DNA of 64,000 nucleotides from a virus. This document shows, piece after piece, positions 31,832 to 38,995 of the stretch. The DNA is taken from positions 95,684 to 159,683 of IMG/VR virus record IMGVR_UViG_3300032224_000970. One strand, 5' to 3'. The notes under the pieces are model-generated. The model saw nothing but the letters and a program-made list of their open reading frames with translations. It ran no database searches and was not told where the DNA came from. The position numbers were made by a program, and so were the translations under genes. How positions within the stretch are numbered: position 1 is the stretch's first letter; every line of letters begins with the position of its first letter.

Positions 31832-32593
31832 ATGAAAAAGATTTTAGGTGTATTTTTAGTACTGTTTGCTTCTTTATCATTAGCAAACCCAATTGACGAT
31901 TCTTGTCCCCAGCATGTAGTATGGGGTGCTCCACAGATTAAACAAGAAGGTAACAATCAGTACCTATGCCGAACTGGTTATGCTGTTAATTATAACTACC
32001 AAACTAAGGTAGCGTACTTCGTCACTGAAGTTATCAAGCCAGAACTACTTGTAACAAAATCAGTTTCTCGCAAAGATGATTTTCGTGAAGATCCTCAGAT
32101 CCCTGCACAATATCGTGCAACATTGAAAGACTATCAGGGTGCAGGTCTTGATCGTGGTCATATGGCACCTGCAGCAAACTTCACTTACGATGCGGGAGTA
32201 ATGAGTGAAAGTTTTTTGCTTTCAAATATGATGCCACAGTCTCCAGGAAACAATCGTGGAATCTGGAAATATCTAGAGGAGAACACTCGCTACTGGGCAT
32301 CCAAGTATGGGCATTTAAATGTAATTACAGGTACAATTTTTGATGCCAACTCCCAGACGATGGGTAATGGTGTTAAGGTTCCATCTTTCGTTTACAAAAT
32401 TGTTATCGACCCAAAGAGAGTTAAGGCGATTGCTTTCTTGTTTCCGAATCAGAAGTTAGATCCAAAGATGATGGAGCAGTATATCGTTTCTATCGGTGAG
32501 ATTGAGGACTATACTGGAATCAATTTTTCTCCAATGATGCCAGAGCAATACAAAGCATTGGAGAAAACCAGAGGATTGATGGCTGAGTGGTAA
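31832..32593 (+). CDS. Secreted DNA/RNA non-specific endonuclease (NucA/EndA type)
   Basis: 253 residues with a Sec signal peptide (MKKILGVFLVLFASLSLA-N). The catalytic DRGH motif (residues 107-110, general-base His) with following MAPAAN and the Mg-binding Asn in SNMMPQSPGNNRG are intact. Such beta-beta-alpha-metal nucleases cut DNA and RNA without sequence preference. Exported to the periplasm, it could destroy incoming DNA of rival phages, digest released host nucleic acid or act in the virion; the first is inference from location. Confidence 0.9.
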   Translation: MKKILGVFLVLFASLSLANPIDDSCPQHVVWGAPQIKQEGNNQYLCRTGYAVNYNYQTKVAYFVTEVIKPELLVTKSVSRKDDFREDPQIPAQYRATLKDYQGAGLDRGHMAPAANFTYDAGVMSESFLLSNMMPQSPGNNRGIWKYLEENTRYWASKYGHLNVITGTIFDANSQTMGNGVKVPSFVYKIVIDPKRVKAIAFLFPNQKLDPKMMEQYIVSIGEIEDYTGINFSPMMPEQYKALEKTRGLMAEW

Positions 32594-32594
32594 T

Positions 32595-32942
32595 ATGAAG
32601 ATACTAACACTTATCCCAGTATTAGTTCTATCAGGTTGTGCACTGATTTTTCCACGTGAGCATGACCCAGTTATGTTTGGTCATCTCGTTGATACTAAAA
32701 TTGCAGTAGACAGATTGTCATGCGAAGAAAAAGATTTTGCCTGGACATCTGCGGAGATCACTATTGAACGTCTAAAGGTTTATACAAGTCTACGTAACGA
32801 TCCACAGGCAGAAGCAGTAGTTAAGTTAGAAGATTCATTAAAGAAAGCAAGAGAATCAACAAACAAAGTGTTCTGTGAAAGTGTTTTGAAAATCAACAAA
32901 ACTAGAATCGATGTAATAGTCGATGCATGGAAGGGAAGATAA
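32595..32942 (+). CDS. Lipoprotein
   Basis: 115 residues with a lipoprotein signal: hydrophobic start and lipobox LSGC-A (Cys at 15). The mature part is mainly helical with two Cys. It starts 2 bases after the nuclease gene and overlaps the next start. It may anchor at the outer membrane as an immunity or exclusion lipoprotein (compare T5 Llp), but no sequence similarity is claimed. Confidence 0.75.
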   Translation: MKILTLIPVLVLSGCALIFPREHDPVMFGHLVDTKIAVDRLSCEEKDFAWTSAEITIERLKVYTSLRNDPQAEAVVKLEDSLKKARESTNKVFCESVLKINKTRIDVIVDAWKGR

Positions 32943-33169
32943 TGTTAGAGCAACTAAGAGAACAGGCTGGTCTTGGTGGACCAGCTGCTGTACTAGCAAA
33001 CGAAATGCTAGTTATGCATGATGAGTATACCAGTGGTCACTTGTCAAAGGAAGAATATGACTTCCTACTGCAAGAGATACAAGATGTAAGGGCACAACAG
33101 GACTTGGCTAATGATGAGATTGCTTGTCGTCTTATATGCCAAGCTGCGCAAGTTTTGATGTCTATGTAA
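32942..33169 (+). CDS. Small hypothetical protein
   Basis: 75 residues from the ATG at 32942 (GGAAG upstream, overlapping the lipoprotein stop). A GLGGPAAVLANEML start, an acidic middle and a helical end with two Cys. No motif known to me. Its stop overlaps the LpxH-like start. Confidence 0.7.
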   Translation: MLEQLREQAGLGGPAAVLANEMLVMHDEYTSGHLSKEEYDFLLQEIQDVRAQQDLANDEIACRLICQAAQVLMSM

Positions 33170-33930
33170 TGAAATATCGTACGATATTCATAAGTGATGT
33201 CCACTTAGGAACTCGAGATTGTCAGGCAAATAAGTTAAATAACTTTCTTAAACATAACACCTGCGAGACTTTATATCTCGTGGGTGATATAATTGATGCT
33301 TGGAAAATACAACAGAACAAGTGGCGATGGAAACAAACGCACACCAATGTAGTGCGTAGAATACTTGGGCATGCCAAACGTGGAACTAGAGTAGTATACG
33401 TAGCAGGTAATCATGATGAATTCCTAAGACCGATGATCCCATATGGATTTTCTTTCGGTCTGATTGAAATACAAAATCAAACAGAACATGTAGGCGTAGA
33501 TGGAAAACACTATTTGGTTACACATGGCGATTTATTTGATGGTATTACTCGCCTTGCACCTTGGCTTGCATTTCTTGGTGATAAGTTATATGATTTAGTT
33601 CTTGATTGGAATTCAAGATTCAACTGGTTACGTCACAAATTGGGGTTTGGTTACTGGTCGTTATCTAAATATCTGAAAAATAGAGTCAAAAAAGCCAATG
33701 ACTTTATATTTCAGTTTGAAAAAAATTTGGCAGCGTATTGCAAAAAGCGAGGATATGATGGTGTCATCTGTGGTCACATACATCATGCAGAAATCAAAGA
33801 AATAGAAGGTATCGTTTATATGAATGATGGTGATTGGGTAGAAAGTTGTACAGCACTCGTAGAACACCATGACGGTAAGTGGGAAATAGTGACTTGGACA
33901 CAGGAGCGAGATGATGTTGTTACAGGATAA
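33169..33930 (+). CDS. LpxH-like metallophosphoesterase
   Basis: 253 residues from the ATG at 33169. All metal-binding motifs of the calcineurin-like superfamily are present: SDVHLG, GDIIDAW, GNHDE, a THGD, and GHIHHA. The GDIIDAWK and GNHDEF forms with a long insert are typical of UDP-2,3-diacylglucosamine hydrolases (LpxH/YbbF-like) acting in lipid A synthesis. It is followed by a GT2 glycosyltransferase, which also suggests a role at the cell surface. A general phosphoesterase is the alternative. Confidence 0.78.
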   Translation: MKYRTIFISDVHLGTRDCQANKLNNFLKHNTCETLYLVGDIIDAWKIQQNKWRWKQTHTNVVRRILGHAKRGTRVVYVAGNHDEFLRPMIPYGFSFGLIEIQNQTEHVGVDGKHYLVTHGDLFDGITRLAPWLAFLGDKLYDLVLDWNSRFNWLRHKLGFGYWSLSKYLKNRVKKANDFIFQFEKNLAAYCKKRGYDGVICGHIHHAEIKEIEGIVYMNDGDWVESCTALVEHHDGKWEIVTWTQERDDVVTG

Positions 33931-34624
33931 GATAACTATTGTAGTTCCTTGTAAAAATGAGGAGAACTACATTGCGCATTTGCTAATGCACTTGCGTCAG
34001 CAAGAGATAGGAAATACAAGAATTATCATTGCTGACTGCTCGACTGACAATACACGAGAAGTCATCCAGATAATGAAGGGTGATTTAAATGTTGAAGTGA
34101 TTGATGGTGGTCCAGTATCGTTCGCAAAGAATAGTGGTGCTAAGTTAGTTACTACTCCGTATATTCTATTCATAGATAGTGATGTTAGATTTTTTTCTGA
34201 TACAGTTATAGCTGATTGCGTTAGAGAACTAGAAGAAAATAATCTTGATTTAGTTGGGCTATATGCAAAGTGCTACGACAAAGACAAAAGAGCACAGATT
34301 GGTTTTATGTTGTTTAATTTCGTAAACAACATAATGAAATATAAAGTTCCCTTCGCAGTTGGTGCTTTCATGTTAACACGAAGAGATAAATTTGAACAGT
34401 TGGGTGGTTTCTCTGAGAAGTATGGAACGAGTGAAGACTTCTTCCTATCCAAACGATATGATGTTAAAAAATTTAAATTAGTTGACCATTACTTCGGGCA
34501 AGACAGTAGAAGGTTTCAGATTATGGGGTACTTCGGTATGGCATGGTATCTTGTAAAAAATTTCTGGAACAGAAACAACGAAGAATATTGGCAGAAGATA
34601 GATTACTCAAAGTATTGGAAATAA
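33911..34624 (+). CDS. Family 2 glycosyltransferase
   Basis: 237 residues with a GT-A fold: TIVVPCKNEENYI at the N-terminus, IIADCSTDNT, a DxD-type motif in LFIDSDVRF, and AVGAFMLTRRDKF with a GTSEDFFL acidic motif. It transfers a sugar from a nucleotide donor to an unknown acceptor. It starts 20 bases before the end of the LpxH-like gene and abuts the next gene, so the three act together, probably on host envelope glycans. Confidence 0.85.
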   Translation: MMLLQDKITIVVPCKNEENYIAHLLMHLRQQEIGNTRIIIADCSTDNTREVIQIMKGDLNVEVIDGGPVSFAKNSGAKLVTTPYILFIDSDVRFFSDTVIADCVRELEENNLDLVGLYAKCYDKDKRAQIGFMLFNFVNNIMKYKVPFAVGAFMLTRRDKFEQLGGFSEKYGTSEDFFLSKRYDVKKFKLVDHYFGQDSRRFQIMGYFGMAWYLVKNFWNRNNEEYWQKIDYSKYWK

Positions 34625-35275
34625 ATGAAAACTATAGCATTGTTCATACACCATCCTGAGTGTTCCGAGGATTGTGTTGATGCAATGACTAATGCTCTGA
34701 AGGATAACTATAACATAAGGTTGTTCAACGAAGATGATATTTGTAGAGATGATTTTTTCAGTGGGGTTGATATCATTGCTTTTCCTGGTGGTATTGGCGA
34801 TAGTGATACATGCTATAAATTTTTTACTAGAAGAATAGGCAACCGAATCGCAAAATTTGTTGAGGATGGTGGTAAGTACCTTGGAATCTGCATGGGTGCT
34901 TACTGGGCTGATGAGTGGTACTTTGACTTGATTGATGATGTTCGTGCAGTGCAATATATCAAGAGACCAAATGCAGATGTAAAGAGAAGCTACGGAACAG
35001 TAGCTTCAGTCACATGGAAAGGCAACCAAGAGAAGATGTACTTCTATGATGGTTGCGCACTGATCGGTGACGAGACGAAGTTTGACACGATTGCAAGATA
35101 TGCCAATGGCGACCCCATGGCTATCATCAAAGGCAACGTAGGGTTGATCGGGTGCCACCCAGAAGCACCATTGTACTGGTACGAAAAGCCATGGCAGTAC
35201 ATAAACCCTCACTGGAACCATGGTCGCCACCATAGGCTACTGCTGGACTTCGTAAATTCCCTAGCTGAACGCTAA
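34625..35275 (+). CDS. Class I glutamine amidotransferase-like protein (BPL-N type)
   Basis: 216 residues. AFPGGIGDSD gives the oxyanion region, GICMGAYWA holds the nucleophile-type Cys and GCHPEA a His-x-Glu, so the class I amidotransferase triad appears complete. The closest fold-level match I know is the N-terminal domain linked to biotin-protein-ligase (BPL_N). Reaction unknown; with the neighbouring glycosyltransferase it may aminate or modify a sugar or peptide substrate. It is the last gene before a promoter cassette. Confidence 0.65.
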   Translation: MKTIALFIHHPECSEDCVDAMTNALKDNYNIRLFNEDDICRDDFFSGVDIIAFPGGIGDSDTCYKFFTRRIGNRIAKFVEDGGKYLGICMGAYWADEWYFDLIDDVRAVQYIKRPNADVKRSYGTVASVTWKGNQEKMYFYDGCALIGDETKFDTIARYANGDPMAIIKGNVGLIGCHPEAPLYWYEKPWQYINPHWNHGRHHRLLLDFVNSLAER

Positions 35276-35281
35276 AAATCC

Positions 35282-35302
35282 CCTTTAAAATCAACGACTT
35301 AG
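35282..35302 (+). repeat. 21-nt direct repeat, copy 1 (copy 2 at 54042)
   Basis: CCTTTAAAATCAACGACTTAG is identical at 35282-35302 and 54042-54062, each time just upstream of a hairpin and a TTTACAATAATTCAG promoter. A degenerate third copy lies at 53997-54014. A site for a regulator or replication protein is possible. Confidence 0.85.
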
Positions 35303-35306
35303 CAAT

Positions 35307-35325
35307 CCCCTACAACTTGCAGGGG
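35307..35325 (+). terminator. Hairpin of a terminator/promoter cassette
   Basis: CCCCT / AGGGG stem with an inner C-G pair, no T run. It sits 15 bases before the -35 box of the next promoter, like the hairpins at 38.9, 45.9 and 54.1 kb. Termination activity is uncertain. Confidence 0.4.
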
Positions 35326-35340
35326 AATGTGAAATAATGC

Positions 35341-35369
35341 TTTACAATAATTCAGGTTTCCTGTATAAT
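35341..35369 (+). promoter_or_regulatory. Promoter TTTACA-17-TATAAT
   Basis: TTTACA (35341-35346), spacer 17, TATAAT (35364-35369), with the extended AATAATTCAG core. The predicted start falls at or next to the ATG pair at 35376/35379, so the first mRNA may be leaderless. Confidence 0.8.
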
Positions 35370-35375
35370 TCTATT

Positions 35376-35648
35376 ATGATGAATGAAAAAGTGATTGCAA
35401 AGTTGGGTGCCCTGAGTGGCTGGGTTGGAATGGTTCTGATACATGGAGCTACCTTACCTACTACTTTAGGTGTGATTCTGGGATATTCGGATAGGGTTCC
35501 ACCAGTAAGTATGGTGATCCTTGTTTGGACTGGTTTGTTGCTGTTCTTGTTCAGAGCAATAGTGCAAAAGGATACGCTGTATATCGTGTCAAATGCGTTA
35601 GGGTTCTTCTTTAACAGTATCCTGTTAGCGTTGATTGTCTTTAAGTGA
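35376..35648 (+). CDS. Three-span membrane protein, SemiSWEET-like
   Basis: 90 residues from the ATG at 35376; the longer frame starts inside the promoter. Three hydrophobic segments: GWVGMVLIHGATLPTTLGVIL, MVILVWTGLLLFLFRAIV and LYIVSNALGFFFNSILLALIV. A TLP in helix 1, a short polar loop and an Asn in helix 3 (VSNALGF) recall the triple-helix bundle of SemiSWEET sugar transporters, but the family PQ motif is not present. No ribosome site is visible, fitting a leaderless start. Holin-like function is an alternative. Confidence 0.5.
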   Translation: MMNEKVIAKLGALSGWVGMVLIHGATLPTTLGVILGYSDRVPPVSMVILVWTGLLLFLFRAIVQKDTLYIVSNALGFFFNSILLALIVFK

Positions 35649-35658
35649 GAAGGGAATT

Positions 35659-35823
35659 ATGATGCGTGGATCTATCCGTATGTTTATTGGTTTTTTCTTG
35701 ATGTGGGGTGCAGCTGGTGGCTTGGACTTCCCTGAAAATTCTGTACTTGCATGTCTGACTATCGCAGCTGTCGGTGCAGTGATTGCTTTCTCTGGTATGC
35801 TTGCAATGAAAGGTATGCGATGA
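35659..35823 (+). CDS. Small two-span membrane protein
   Basis: 54 residues from the ATG at 35659 (AAGGGA upstream). Two hydrophobic helices (RMFIGFFLMWGAAGGL and LTIAAVGAVIAFSGML) joined by a short acidic loop. No family recognised. It lies between another membrane protein and an overlapping acidic protein gene. Confidence 0.65.
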   Translation: MMRGSIRMFIGFFLMWGAAGGLDFPENSVLACLTIAAVGAVIAFSGMLAMKGMR

Positions 35824-35984
35824 AAGACATAAATATACTTCTGGCTGAAATAGCTGAAGAAAACCAGCAGTCGGTTATTGACGCTGAATACGAATCCTAT
35901 ATGGATAACATGATGGCTGAGTACAACATGCGGATGTACGAAGCCCATTCTTACGACCTCGATGCAATTTTTTATGGAGAGTGA
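35820..35984 (+). CDS. Small acidic protein
   Basis: 54 residues starting at the ATG at 35820, overlapping the previous stop. Helical and acidic, rich in Met and Tyr (MKDINILLAEIAEENQQ). One of a series of short overlapping early-type genes; no function can be inferred. Confidence 0.65.
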   Translation: MKDINILLAEIAEENQQSVIDAEYESYMDNMMAEYNMRMYEAHSYDLDAIFYGE

Positions 35985-35985
35985 T

Positions 35986-36222
35986 ATGAGTAGAATGGCT
36001 GACTTGGATTTGGAAATCCGTAACATGCTTGATGAAGGGTTGCGTCCCTTTACTGTGGCAAGTCTGCTGCAAATTCCGCTGCAGATGGTTTATGATGTGA
36101 TTGAATCTGAAACCGAAAACGATTCGCACTACGACGAATCAATGGATGGTGACTTTGATTCTGCAATGGCAAGTGCAGGGTTCGGCACTGATGAAGATTA
36201 TGGTTATTATGGAGAAGAGTGA
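35986..36222 (+). CDS. Small protein with helix-turn-helix-like segment
   Basis: 78 residues from the ATG at 35986 (GGAG upstream). The segment MLDEGLRPFTVASLLQIPLQMVYDVIE has the helix-turn-helix look of a small DNA-binding domain, followed by an acidic Gly/Tyr-rich tail. Could be a transcription-level regulator made early; not demonstrated. Confidence 0.6.
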   Translation: MSRMADLDLEIRNMLDEGLRPFTVASLLQIPLQMVYDVIESETENDSHYDESMDGDFDSAMASAGFGTDEDYGYYGEE

Positions 36223-36223
36223 A

Positions 36224-36478
36224 ATGAATTTTATTATTGAAGATGGAAATACAGTTGAGTATAAAGGTGAGTTGTTTGATCGCAGCCATGGTAGTCCTTT
36301 CGATCGTGGTGCTGCAGATAGCTACTACCATCGTCCGCAAGATCCTCACTGGTATCCAGAAGGAACTGGACATGGTGAGCGAGTAGAAGCGAAAGATATG
36401 CATGGGATTCAGTTGCGTGCTTACGCTATGGGTTATGAGTTCAATGAACGATTTGGTGATAAGAAAGATTGGAGTTAA
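36224..36478 (+). CDS. Conserved phage protein (GSPFDRGAADSYYHR family)
   Basis: 84 residues from the ATG at 36224. The block GSPFDRGAADSYYHR, then HWYPEGTGHGERV and GYEFNERFGDKKDW, is a compact family seen across many unrelated phages, without known function. GGAGAAGAG precedes the start. Not a membrane protein. Confidence 0.75.
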   Translation: MNFIIEDGNTVEYKGELFDRSHGSPFDRGAADSYYHRPQDPHWYPEGTGHGERVEAKDMHGIQLRAYAMGYEFNERFGDKKDWS

Positions 36479-36480
36479 TC

Positions 36481-36948
36481 ATGGGTTTGGATATGTACTT
36501 GTCGGCTAAGAAATATATGAGTCGTTACTTCGATCCTATGGACAGCCAGAAGATCGAAGGTATCAATGAGTTGTTCGGTGTTGAAGGTAAAGAGGATGAG
36601 GACTATGGTGCTCAGGAAGTTACCTTCCGAGTTGCTTACTGGCGTAAAGCCAATGCAATTCATCAGTGGTTTGTAGACAACGTACAAGATGGAGTTGATG
36701 AATGTCAGCAAGCGTATGTCTCTCGTGAGAAACTGCAGGAACTGATGGAACTGTGCGAGAAAATCATCGCTAGTCCAAAATCAGGCGAAGAACTTCTGCC
36801 AACACAAAGTGGCTGTTTCTTCGGTTCGACTCAGTATGATGAGTGGTATATGGCTGATGTAAAGCATACTGCTGAACGCATCAAGAAAATTCTCAACGAT
36901 CCTGCGTTTGCAAAGGGTGTTGACTTTTACTATCAATCAAGTTGGTAA
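36481..36948 (+). CDS. Conserved phage protein (MGLDMYL family)
   Basis: 155 residues from the ATG at 36481 (GGAG six bases upstream). The start MGLDMYLSAKKY and the block FRVAYWRKANAIHQWFVDN are hallmarks of a family very common in phages and prophages of Gram-negative hosts. A helical acidic C-terminus follows. Function unknown. Confidence 0.8.
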   Translation: MGLDMYLSAKKYMSRYFDPMDSQKIEGINELFGVEGKEDEDYGAQEVTFRVAYWRKANAIHQWFVDNVQDGVDECQQAYVSREKLQELMELCEKIIASPKSGEELLPTQSGCFFGSTQYDEWYMADVKHTAERIKKILNDPAFAKGVDFYYQSSW

Positions 36949-36957
36949 GGAGTAGTA

Positions 36958-37236
36958 ATGATAGGTGATATTGATAAAGAGATTTTGTTGATTACACAAG
37001 AAGAGTGCGCAGAGGTAACTCAAGCAATCAGTAAGGTGTTTCGATTTGGGTTTGATTCTGTTCATAAAGGTATTGACAATCGTACGCATCTTGAGGAAGA
37101 AATCGGTGACCTTATGTGTATGATTGACTTGCTGATTGAGAATGGTATTGTCAGCGAAGCTGCTTGTATAACAGCAAAGAATGAGAAGTTAAATAAACTT
37201 ACGCAATGGTCTAACATTTTCAAGGAAACTGTATGA
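36958..37236 (+). CDS. MazG-like nucleotide pyrophosphohydrolase
   Basis: 92 residues with the all-alpha NTP pyrophosphatase pattern: EECAEVTQAISKVFRFG (ExxE-type metal site) and HLEEEIGDLMCMIDLL (ExxD-type). MazG-like enzymes hydrolyse (d)NTPs or (p)ppGpp-like nucleotides to monophosphates and can keep host metabolism active or sanitise the dNTP pool. A second member lies at 58.9 kb. The stop overlaps the next start. Confidence 0.85.
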   Translation: MIGDIDKEILLITQEECAEVTQAISKVFRFGFDSVHKGIDNRTHLEEEIGDLMCMIDLLIENGIVSEAACITAKNEKLNKLTQWSNIFKETV

Positions 37237-37472
37237 GTGAAATTACAATTCATGGTGTGACTAAACGACAGAAGCGTATGCTTAACATTATGTGGAATTT
37301 GGAGACAGAGGAAGATTACTTTGAGTGGTATAATTCTTTGGATACAGAACTACAACAAGAAGCTGAGTTGCTACAGCGTTTGATTATCATGGCTGAATTG
37401 GATAATGACGTGCGTGACACAACTGATGCAAAAGAATTACTACAACAATTTATGGTCAAAGGAGCTACATGA
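37233..37472 (+). CDS. Small conserved hypothetical protein
   Basis: 79 residues, helical and acidic (QKRMLNIMWNLETEEDYFEW). ATGA overlap with the MazG-like gene, and its own stop overlaps the next ATG. A T-K-R-Q-K-R-M-L start like that of the following protein (KTSKRMLALM) suggests a shared N-terminal peptide motif. Confidence 0.7.
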   Translation: MSEITIHGVTKRQKRMLNIMWNLETEEDYFEWYNSLDTELQQEAELLQRLIIMAELDNDVRDTTDAKELLQQFMVKGAT

Positions 37473-37648
37473 AAGCAGATAAGAATTTTAGATTGAGTAA
37501 GACAAGTAAGCGTATGCTGGCACTGATGCCATTCAAGGATGAGCATGAGCGTGGATCGTTCAAGCGTCTGATGATTGAAGCAGAGTTAGCACAGGCACGT
37601 GCAAAACATGCAAATGTAAAATCGAAGGGTTCTAAAGATTTGGATTGA
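37469..37648 (+). CDS. Small basic hypothetical protein
   Basis: 59 residues (MKADKNFRLSKTSKRMLALM at the start), basic and helical, ending KSKGSKDLD. GGAGCT lies just before the ATG, which overlaps the previous stop. The stop codon lies inside the -35 box of the next promoter. The KRMLAL... and MPFKDEHERGSFKRLM pattern is shared with short genes of other phages. Confidence 0.68.
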   Translation: MKADKNFRLSKTSKRMLALMPFKDEHERGSFKRLMIEAELAQARAKHANVKSKGSKDLD

Positions 37649-37673
37649 CATGCAAATGAAAATCAAGTATAAT
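37645..37673 (+). promoter_or_regulatory. Consensus sigma70 promoter TTGACA-17-TATAAT
   Basis: Perfect TTGACA (37645-37650) and TATAAT (37668-37673), spacer 17. The start near 37680 is inside the next small ORF, so it serves mainly the genes from 37789 on. Confidence 0.85.
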
Positions 37674-37808
37674 ATACCTAAACCTAGAAATCTTGTTGCG
37701 AAAGATTTGAGGACTCCCAAGTATCGTATGCGTGCTGAAGAGTCTAAGGTTAAGTACATTCGTCAACCTAAGCATCGAAAGGACACATATGCTAACGAAG
37801 GAATATGA
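37656..37808 (+). CDS. Small basic protein, DUF7230-like
   Basis: 50 residues (52 from an in-frame ATG at 37650): MKIKYNIPKPRNLVAKDLRT then KYRMRAEESK. The NLVAKDLRTPKYR block matches a family of tiny basic phage proteins. The promoter above overlaps the start, so translation needs mRNA from further upstream, and the gene is slightly doubtful for that reason. It overlaps the following gene by 20 bases. Confidence 0.55.
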   Translation: MKIKYNIPKPRNLVAKDLRTPKYRMRAEESKVKYIRQPKHRKDTYANEGI

Positions 37809-38037
37809 GTTCTTTAAGGCTGGTCTACACAAAAAGATCACCATTAAAGAACATCTGTATGATCTGATTGAGTTTACAATTCACCAGAAACTAACCGATG
37901 AGAATGGTAAGGTACTTATCGATAGTAAGCAAGACTCATACTTTACCAGTAGAGAATTCAAAGAGTTCTTTACACCACTTGTTAATGATTTGAAAGAGAG
38001 ATTTGATAATGAAAAAACAGACAGTATTCAAGAATGA
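37789..38037 (+). CDS. Small hypothetical protein
   Basis: 82 residues from the ATG at 37789 with AAAGGA upstream. Mixed alpha/beta (KKITIKEHLYDLIEFTIHQK); charged. No family recognised. It overlaps both neighbours and lies downstream of the consensus promoter, so it is probably an early gene. Confidence 0.7.
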   Translation: MLTKEYEFFKAGLHKKITIKEHLYDLIEFTIHQKLTDENGKVLIDSKQDSYFTSREFKEFFTPLVNDLKERFDNEKTDSIQE

Positions 38038-38311
38038 AAAAGAGTTCGAAGAATTTAAATCCTGGACACTTGGAGTTCTACACGATGACAAGATCAAAGA
38101 TCTGTGCGTTACTTTTACCAAAAAAGATGGTACAGAAAGAGCAATGTATTGTACCCTCATTGAAGGACGAATACCTGCAGAGCAGACTCCCAAAAACCCG
38201 AACACCAGTGCCACGTCTTCTGGATCCGCAGTACGTGTCTTCGACACAGAGAAAGCTGAATGGAGATCTTTCCGCTGGGACACAGTAACTAAAGTGGAGT
38301 TTACATTATGA
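38009..38311 (+). CDS. SH3-like small protein (DUF2693-type)
   Basis: 100 residues from the ATG at 38009. A beta-barrel pattern with LCVTFTKKDGTERAMYCTL, a Pro/Ser linker (PKNPNTSATSSGSAVRVFD) and a WRSFRWDTVTKVEF end, as in small WYL/SH3-like phage proteins. Likely binds a nucleic acid or protein; no enzyme motif. Confidence 0.7.
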   Translation: MKKQTVFKNEKEFEEFKSWTLGVLHDDKIKDLCVTFTKKDGTERAMYCTLIEGRIPAEQTPKNPNTSATSSGSAVRVFDTEKAEWRSFRWDTVTKVEFTL

Positions 38312-38478
38312 TGACTGTTAGTCTTGATACATACATTCAGATCCTCGAGAATGAGGTAGATGTTCTACGTGAGCAATACTACAAACCAAAGGAAGAGGGA
38401 ACTGGGCACTACAACACAGCGATCAGTGTTCTTGAGCATCGCATTAATGAATTGAAAAAGGAGAAAGTCCATGGGTAA
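38308..38478 (+). CDS. Small helical protein
   Basis: 56 residues (ATG at 38308, or 38311), MTVSLDTYIQILENEVDVL at the start, then a Lys/Glu-rich helix ending KKEKVHG. Predicted coiled coil. ATGA overlap upstream and 8 bases of overlap with the next gene downstream, typical of real genes in this operon. Confidence 0.65.
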   Translation: MMTVSLDTYIQILENEVDVLREQYYKPKEEGTGHYNTAISVLEHRINELKKEKVHG

Positions 38479-38653
38479 AGTTTTTGTATTTGCATTAATC
38501 CTTATCGCTGTTGCGATAATCGCACCATTCTTAACTATCTGGTCATTGAACATTCTGTTCCCTGTACTGGCTATTCCTTACACTCTTAATACTTGGGCAG
38601 CTATCATTCTGATTGGTATGTTCCTCAAAGGTAATGTTACGGTGAACAAATAA
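38471..38653 (+). CDS. Small membrane protein
   Basis: 60 residues with two hydrophobic helices (VFVFALILIAVAIIAPFLTIW and a second ending AAIILIGMFL) and a short basic tail. AAAGGAG precedes the ATG. Similar tiny two-span proteins are common next to early genes of phages. Function unknown. Confidence 0.7.
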   Translation: MGKVFVFALILIAVAIIAPFLTIWSLNILFPVLAIPYTLNTWAAIILIGMFLKGNVTVNK

Positions 38654-38907
38654 TGGCTATCACAATCTCATCCCCAGAAGATCGTAAGAAGGTCAAAGAT
38701 GCAGTGCAGGAAATCAGTAACTCACTTACACGCATCGAAGCTGAACGTGATTTGATTCGTGAGATTATCAAAGATGTTTCTGACAATCATCAAATCCCAC
38801 GCAAGATTATTTCCAAAATTGCAAAGACTTTCCACAAACAAAATCTTGCACAGGAAGTAGCCGACCATGAAGACTTCGTAGATCTCTACGATACAGTGAC
38901 AAAGTAA
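38653..38907 (+). CDS. dsbA: DsbA-like dsDNA-binding protein (late transcription)
   Basis: 84 residues, all helical: EDRKKVKDAVQEISNSLTRIE at the start and AKTFHKQNLAQEV-LYD at the end, matching the size and the HKQ...LYD C-terminal pattern of T4 DsbA, a protein reported to bind DNA at late promoters. A terminator-like hairpin follows at once. If correct, it supports gp55-type late transcription in this phage. Confidence 0.6.
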   Translation: MAITISSPEDRKKVKDAVQEISNSLTRIEAERDLIREIIKDVSDNHQIPRKIISKIAKTFHKQNLAQEVADHEDFVDLYDTVTK

Positions 38908-38926
38908 CCCTACTACCTGTAGGGTT
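38906..38926 (+). terminator. Terminator-like hairpin AACCCTAC / GTAGGGTT
   Basis: A perfect 8-bp stem with loop TACCT starts in the stop codon of the preceding gene. It has the same stem as the terminator at 8169-8191 but lacks a T run, and lies 14 bases before the next -35 box. Confidence 0.65.
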
Positions 38927-38940
38927 ATTAAATTTAGTGC

Positions 38941-38969
38941 TTTACTTTAATTCAGGATTGCGGTATAAT
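38941..38969 (+). promoter_or_regulatory. Promoter TTTACT-17-TATAAT of the repeated family
   Basis: TTTACT (38941-38946) and TATAAT (38964-38969), spacer 17, in the extended context AGTGCTTTACTTTAATTCAG. Drives the 38996 gene and the exonuclease behind it. Confidence 0.85.
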
Positions 38970-38995
38970 ATATTATAACTTGGAGGTTTACACCT

